In this document: piece by piece, positions 60,269 to 64,000 of the stretch
Layout: each line of letters begins with the position of its first letter
How positions within the stretch are numbered: position 1 is the stretch's first letter
NCBI RefSeq assembly: GCF_001640805.2
Contig: NC_066833.1
Coordinates: 10,606,473 to 10,670,472, forward strand
Length of the DNA: 64,000 bases
Direction: 5' to 3'
Source of the DNA: Lates calcarifer
Lineage: Eukaryota > Chordata > Actinopteri > Centropomidae
Notes under the pieces: generated by a model
Databases searched by the model: none
What the model was told of the DNA's origin: nothing
The model's input: only the letters and a program-made list of their open reading frames with translations
Translations under genes and position numbers: made by a program

Positions 60269-61793
60269 TGTTGGACTTTGTGCGTATGACATCCTGAAGC
60301 AGAGTGGGAGGAGAGGGAGAGAGCGAGGAGAAGTGATGGAGAGCGGAGGTGTGGAAGTCACTTGGGTGTCAGAATGACAGAAGGGAGGAAGAGGAGAGAG
60401 ACAGAGAGTCGAGCAGATGAAAAGAAGGATGAGCAGAGGTCAAGTATTTGAAAGAAGAAGGAAGTGTGTGTGACAAACAATCCCTGATCTCTCTCTTTAT
60501 TTCCCAACTTCTCTGAGAAACTGTTTGTTGTTTTTCCTCTGTCATGTTGACTGGTGGGACAGTCCCTGCTCGTCCAGCCCTGTGACCCAACCTCTTTTAT
60601 TTGACTTGGAAAGAAACACAGACACACACACAACACACACTAGCACAACCAGTTGAACAATGCTCAGGGAGGAAGTAGCTTAATAGCACAAACACACAAC
60701 CAAGATAAAACAATTAGTTATCGTTGAGCTTCACGTTTCAGAATAAATTAATTGAAAAAGAAGAGTTACTGAGGAGGTGGGGCAGAAAAAGACAGACAGA
60801 AAATGTACAGAAAATCCAGCCAATATACATTTACAGTGTTTGACATATTTTTTTTTTTTTTTTTTACAGAAAATTACAAGTTAAAACATTAAACAATAAC
60901 AGTTGTCCACAGATCCAGTTTTAATACTAGGTACTGTTTGTTCTGGCAGAAACAGACGGTGGCTGAACTTTACAGCTGCAGCTGCTGGTTTAACTTCTGA
61001 AATAGCAGATTTTTTATGTTTTGGCTTCTTTCAAAGTGTGTTTACAGGCTTTGGCAGAAAACCAAACAGATAGACAGTGGGGTCAGTAAAAGAACATTTT
61101 TCATTCAGCTACTATTTTCCATCCCGCACACACACACACTTAAGAGCACTGTTAAATTCCTATTTTCACCAGCGACCACCGACTGAAACTGCTGCTGCAC
61201 TGGCTCGTACTGTCCAGATGATTCTTATTGACTTCCATTTTATCATTACTGAAGAAAAGAAAACGTACATCTCTGTGCTCATTTTGCTGTTGGTTCTTGT
61301 TAGAGAAAGATGCTCACAGGCATTTGTCTTATGACATTGTGGGAAATGCAGGAAATCACATGCTGGAACATGAGTTGAAACTGCAAGTTAAGGGAAATTG
61401 AGAACAACAAGAGAGTAAATTTCAACATTTCAACACACTGGCAGAGTGCCACAGTGACAGATTTGAAGGCTGTTTCATAATACTTGCTCTGCAGTTGTAT
61501 AGTTCATATCACATCTTCCATCTTTTGCCTCCTTACTCCACTTTGTTCATCCAAGATTCATTCAAGTCAAAGGCTGAATGGAGCTCCTTGTTAAGTGTCT
61601 GGTTGAAACCTTGACAATACAAACACGTTTGCTTGTAAATTCATTGCCACAATCAATAATTATTAGCAAACTGATTTCTGAGTTTGAGCACAGGCAGAGA
61701 GGACACGACGAACTGTCATATAAATCATTAAAAGAAAATAACAAACTGCATGGGGAGGGAAAAACTAAATCACAAAATAGTTTTTGTTTAGCA

Positions 61794-61796
<3 letters not shown>

Positions 61797-61831
<35 letters not shown>
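61797..61831. repeat. (TG)17 microsatellite
   Basis: Uninterrupted TG run. Confidence 0.95.
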
Positions 61832-61833
<2 letters not shown>

Positions 61834-62557
61834 AGAGGTACAGGCATCTTTTTGTTACTCAGCTTGTTAAGGATGAAATGTCAAAATAATTTAAAATCTA
61901 AATCATCGTTAAGATTCAGCCAAAGCAAATGAATGCTTACTGTAAACTAGATCTCAGTGTAGAGTAGAAACAGCTGACAGAGATTAACCAGAGTAGCTGG
62001 AGAAGAATGGCTCATTACTGCGTTTGTGTGTTTGTGTGTGTGTTTATGATTATTATTCATGTGGAGTTGCTATGATACAACCAAGCCAGCTGGGGAGCAA
62101 GCGCAGCGCTCAACCTTTTTTGCCCTTCCTCATTTATTAAACACACACCGAAATGCATGCAAGCAAGACTCAAAGCACACAAACACACACGAATCAGACA
62201 AATCAGTAATCTACCCGAGCCACGCAAACACAAACACACAACCCCTCGCACCCTCACTCATGTTAACATTCAGTTTATAGTGGCAGGCTTAGTAAGTGGC
62301 TTCCTCTCCACCTACACACAGCTCATGGAGGCATCTAAAACACTGCTACACAATGTAAAGTAATGCCAACTACAAAACAATGCAGGATGTTATCATTCAT
62401 TTAATACACACATCACCATCCTTTACTAAAACTGAGCAATCAGCACGCACAAACACTGATAAACAGCTGGTGTCCAATGTGTGCAACATTTACAGATATT
62501 TCTCATCATACATGTGAACTGACTTTAATCAAGCGATGATGCCTTATTAATTTTCTT

Positions 62558-62824
62558 AGTGCACAGTGCTTCTCTAGTCATACCACCACTCAAACTGCTT
62601 TACACTACAGGTCACATTCACCCATTCACACACACATTCATACAGCACCTGTTCTATGTATATAGAGCTCTCCAACACACACACACATCCACAATGTGTG
62701 TAGTTTGGAGTTCACTGTCTTGCCCAAGGATACTTCAGCATGTAGACAGGAGTAGCTGGGGATCGAATCACCGACCCTCTGATTAGTGGGCGACCCGCTC
62801 TACCTCCTGAACCGCCTCTGCCCT
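62558..62824 (-). mobile_element. tRNA-derived SINE, fish type
   Basis: In the minus-strand sense the head reads GGCGGTTCAGGAGGTAGAGC (A-box region), then GGTCGGTGATTCGATCCCC (B box), the internal Pol III promoter of a tRNA-derived SINE. The body follows with CTTGGGCAAGACAGTGAACTC, GTGTGAATGGGTGAATGTGA, CCTGTAGTGTAAAGCAGTTT and GAGTGG..GACTAGAGAAGC. From memory, this block order is a SINE body repeated in many teleost genomes. A CA/TG expansion sits inside it. Copy divergence suggests an old insertion. The subfamily name and exact ends are not determined, and no target-site duplication was identified. Confidence 0.75.
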
Positions 62825-64000
62825 GAAAGAAAGTGATATAACTGCATGGATGTTTTTGAAACACTGGTTTTTAATGACTTCCATTTTTTTCAGTATTAGA
62901 ACCTCTAGAACTTGCTGGGCCTGATTCTGGCAGTTTACATGGCTGACCACTTCTCACTTATGCATTTTCTGCAGGAGATTGTACCCGCTCACCACAGTTA
63001 GGCAGTGTAAGAACAGGTGTTGGGGGTGTGGAGTGGGAATTTTTACAAGTACCATCAAAATGATTCTTAAGCTGTTGTTTTAAGGTGAAATAGTTACTCA
63101 GTGTTGCATTGAGTGAGGACCCTTTTAAACAAAATAAAGACTTAGGTATATGTAAGTGTGTCCCTTCAGTACATACATGTATATGTGTGCTTTTGCTGCG
63201 GGTAAACACACACAAATGTGTATGTTCGGAAGTAACATTTATCTATATGTGCGTGTGTGGTAAAGATAGCGAGGTTATTCTGGTCAATATGTTTGTCAGT
63301 ACAACATAGAGCAATCAATACTGTGCGTACATATGTGTTTGTGTGCCCACAAGTGCCGTCATGTAAGTGTAAGTGCACAATGCTGTCTCCTAGAAATACT
63401 TTTGTAGCGGAGCGTCGTCAGGAGGCGTCATATGACCGTCGTCACGGAGATTGGGGTTTCCATCCAGTGTCCCATGTTTAGCTTTAACAAAACCACTTTG
63501 GTTAAAGTCATGGAATGATTGTGGTTTTTGTTGAATGTGTCTGACGTCACTGAACCGTTTCTGTATTAAGCCACAGTTTAATAATACAGTAACTACTACA
63601 CATTAAACATTTTACCAATATGTTCAGTATCAGTGTTTTTACAACTTGCCAAATATGGGGATGAACATTAATTAACAACATAATGTTTATAGAAAACATG
63701 CTGCAGTCATAATTAGATTTTATGTTATATATTATATATTTATGTTGCAGTTTAGTCGTACAGAAACATCATTTATAGGAGGCAGGGTTAAAATACATCT
63801 GCATACTCAGTATGTGGGTACAGAGTGGGATAATTAGAGGCAGTAAGCCTGAAGTAGGTCAGTGCCATGCTACAGTATATGTAAACATACAGAAATGAAT
63901 GTCGCTTTGGGTCAGTGACACAACGATTATTGGTTTACTAATCAAACTGTTGTTTGTCCTGCTGTCTATAGATGTGCTGTAAAGTCTGTCACGACAATCA
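62825..64000. other. intergenic, nothing recognised
   Basis: AT-rich sequence with short TG stretches around 63150-63340. A small CpG-richer patch (about 63405-63460) stands out slightly. No gene, RNA or named repeat was seen. Confidence 0.6.

Larger units (their letters stand above)
44080..62557. other. 5' flank of nrp2, no gene recognised
   Basis: About 18.5 kb upstream of the predicted promoter. It contains many CA/TG, TA, CT and GGAT arrays, pyrimidine-rich patches and otherwise ordinary sequence. No open frame here resembles a known protein; the longer ones translate simple repeats. A large non-coding flank fits a developmental gene, but no enhancer can be shown. Confidence 0.7.

Noticed and set aside
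1..64000. CRISPR arrays, operons, prophage, rRNA or intact tRNA genes
   Set aside because: The repeats are simple-sequence arrays without spacers; the only tRNA-like sequences are SINE-type and do not fold into a full cloverleaf. The window is eukaryotic.

Overview
This is a stretch of vertebrate nuclear DNA, most likely from a teleost fish, and probably a percomorph-type one (inference). The signs are spliced GT-AG exons, very dense CA/TG microsatellites, a tRNA-derived SINE of a type common in fish, and a compound CCCTAAC-like repeat also common in fish genomes. There are no bacterial-style operons. Almost all long open frames are translations of microsatellites or of purine/pyrimidine tracts.

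One protein-coding gene is visible: the 5' half of neuropilin-2 (nrp2), on the minus strand. I could place seven coding exons, with all boundaries on GT/AG and all phases compatible: 42994-42919, 31402-31222, 19437-19256, 13257-13030, 10580-10425, 10349-10180 and 7587-7432. Joined, they give 1149 nt, or 383 codons: signal peptide, CUB1 (a1), CUB2 (a2) and most of the first coagulation-factor 5/8 C domain (b1). The rest (end of b1, b2, MAM, transmembrane segment, short PDZ-ligand tail) lies beyond the left edge. Neuropilin-2 is a single-pass co-receptor that works with plexin-A for class 3 semaphorins and with VEGF receptors for VEGF-C and VEGF-A. The choice of nrp2 over nrp1 rests on the CUB1 sequence, the overall b1 match, and an Asp (D302) at the b1 loop position where NRP1 has Thr. 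The a or b teleost paralogue cannot be decided here.

Layout from left to right: 1-7431 is intron 7 (incomplete); 7432-13257 holds exons 7 to 4 with introns of 2.6 kb, 75 bp and 2.4 kb; 13258-19255 is intron 3; 19256-19437 is exon 3; 19438-31221 is intron 2; 31222-31402 is exon 2; 31403-42918 is intron 1; 42919-44100 holds exon 1, the 5' UTR and the likely promoter; 44100-64000 is about 20 kb of 5' flank with no recognisable gene, rich in microsatellites and ending with a SINE.

The main points to check are these. Intron 5 is only 75 nt, a multiple of three and free of stops, so its retention would add 25 residues between CUB2 and b1. A Phe sits where human neuropilins have the ligand-pocket Tyr in b1. 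A CpG-dense block in intron 1 carries a plus-strand splice-donor-like site. A 17-bp hairpin lies beside a tRNA-like B box near the left edge. I saw no tRNA, rRNA, CRISPR array or intact transposase gene, and nothing that I can honestly call a new system.
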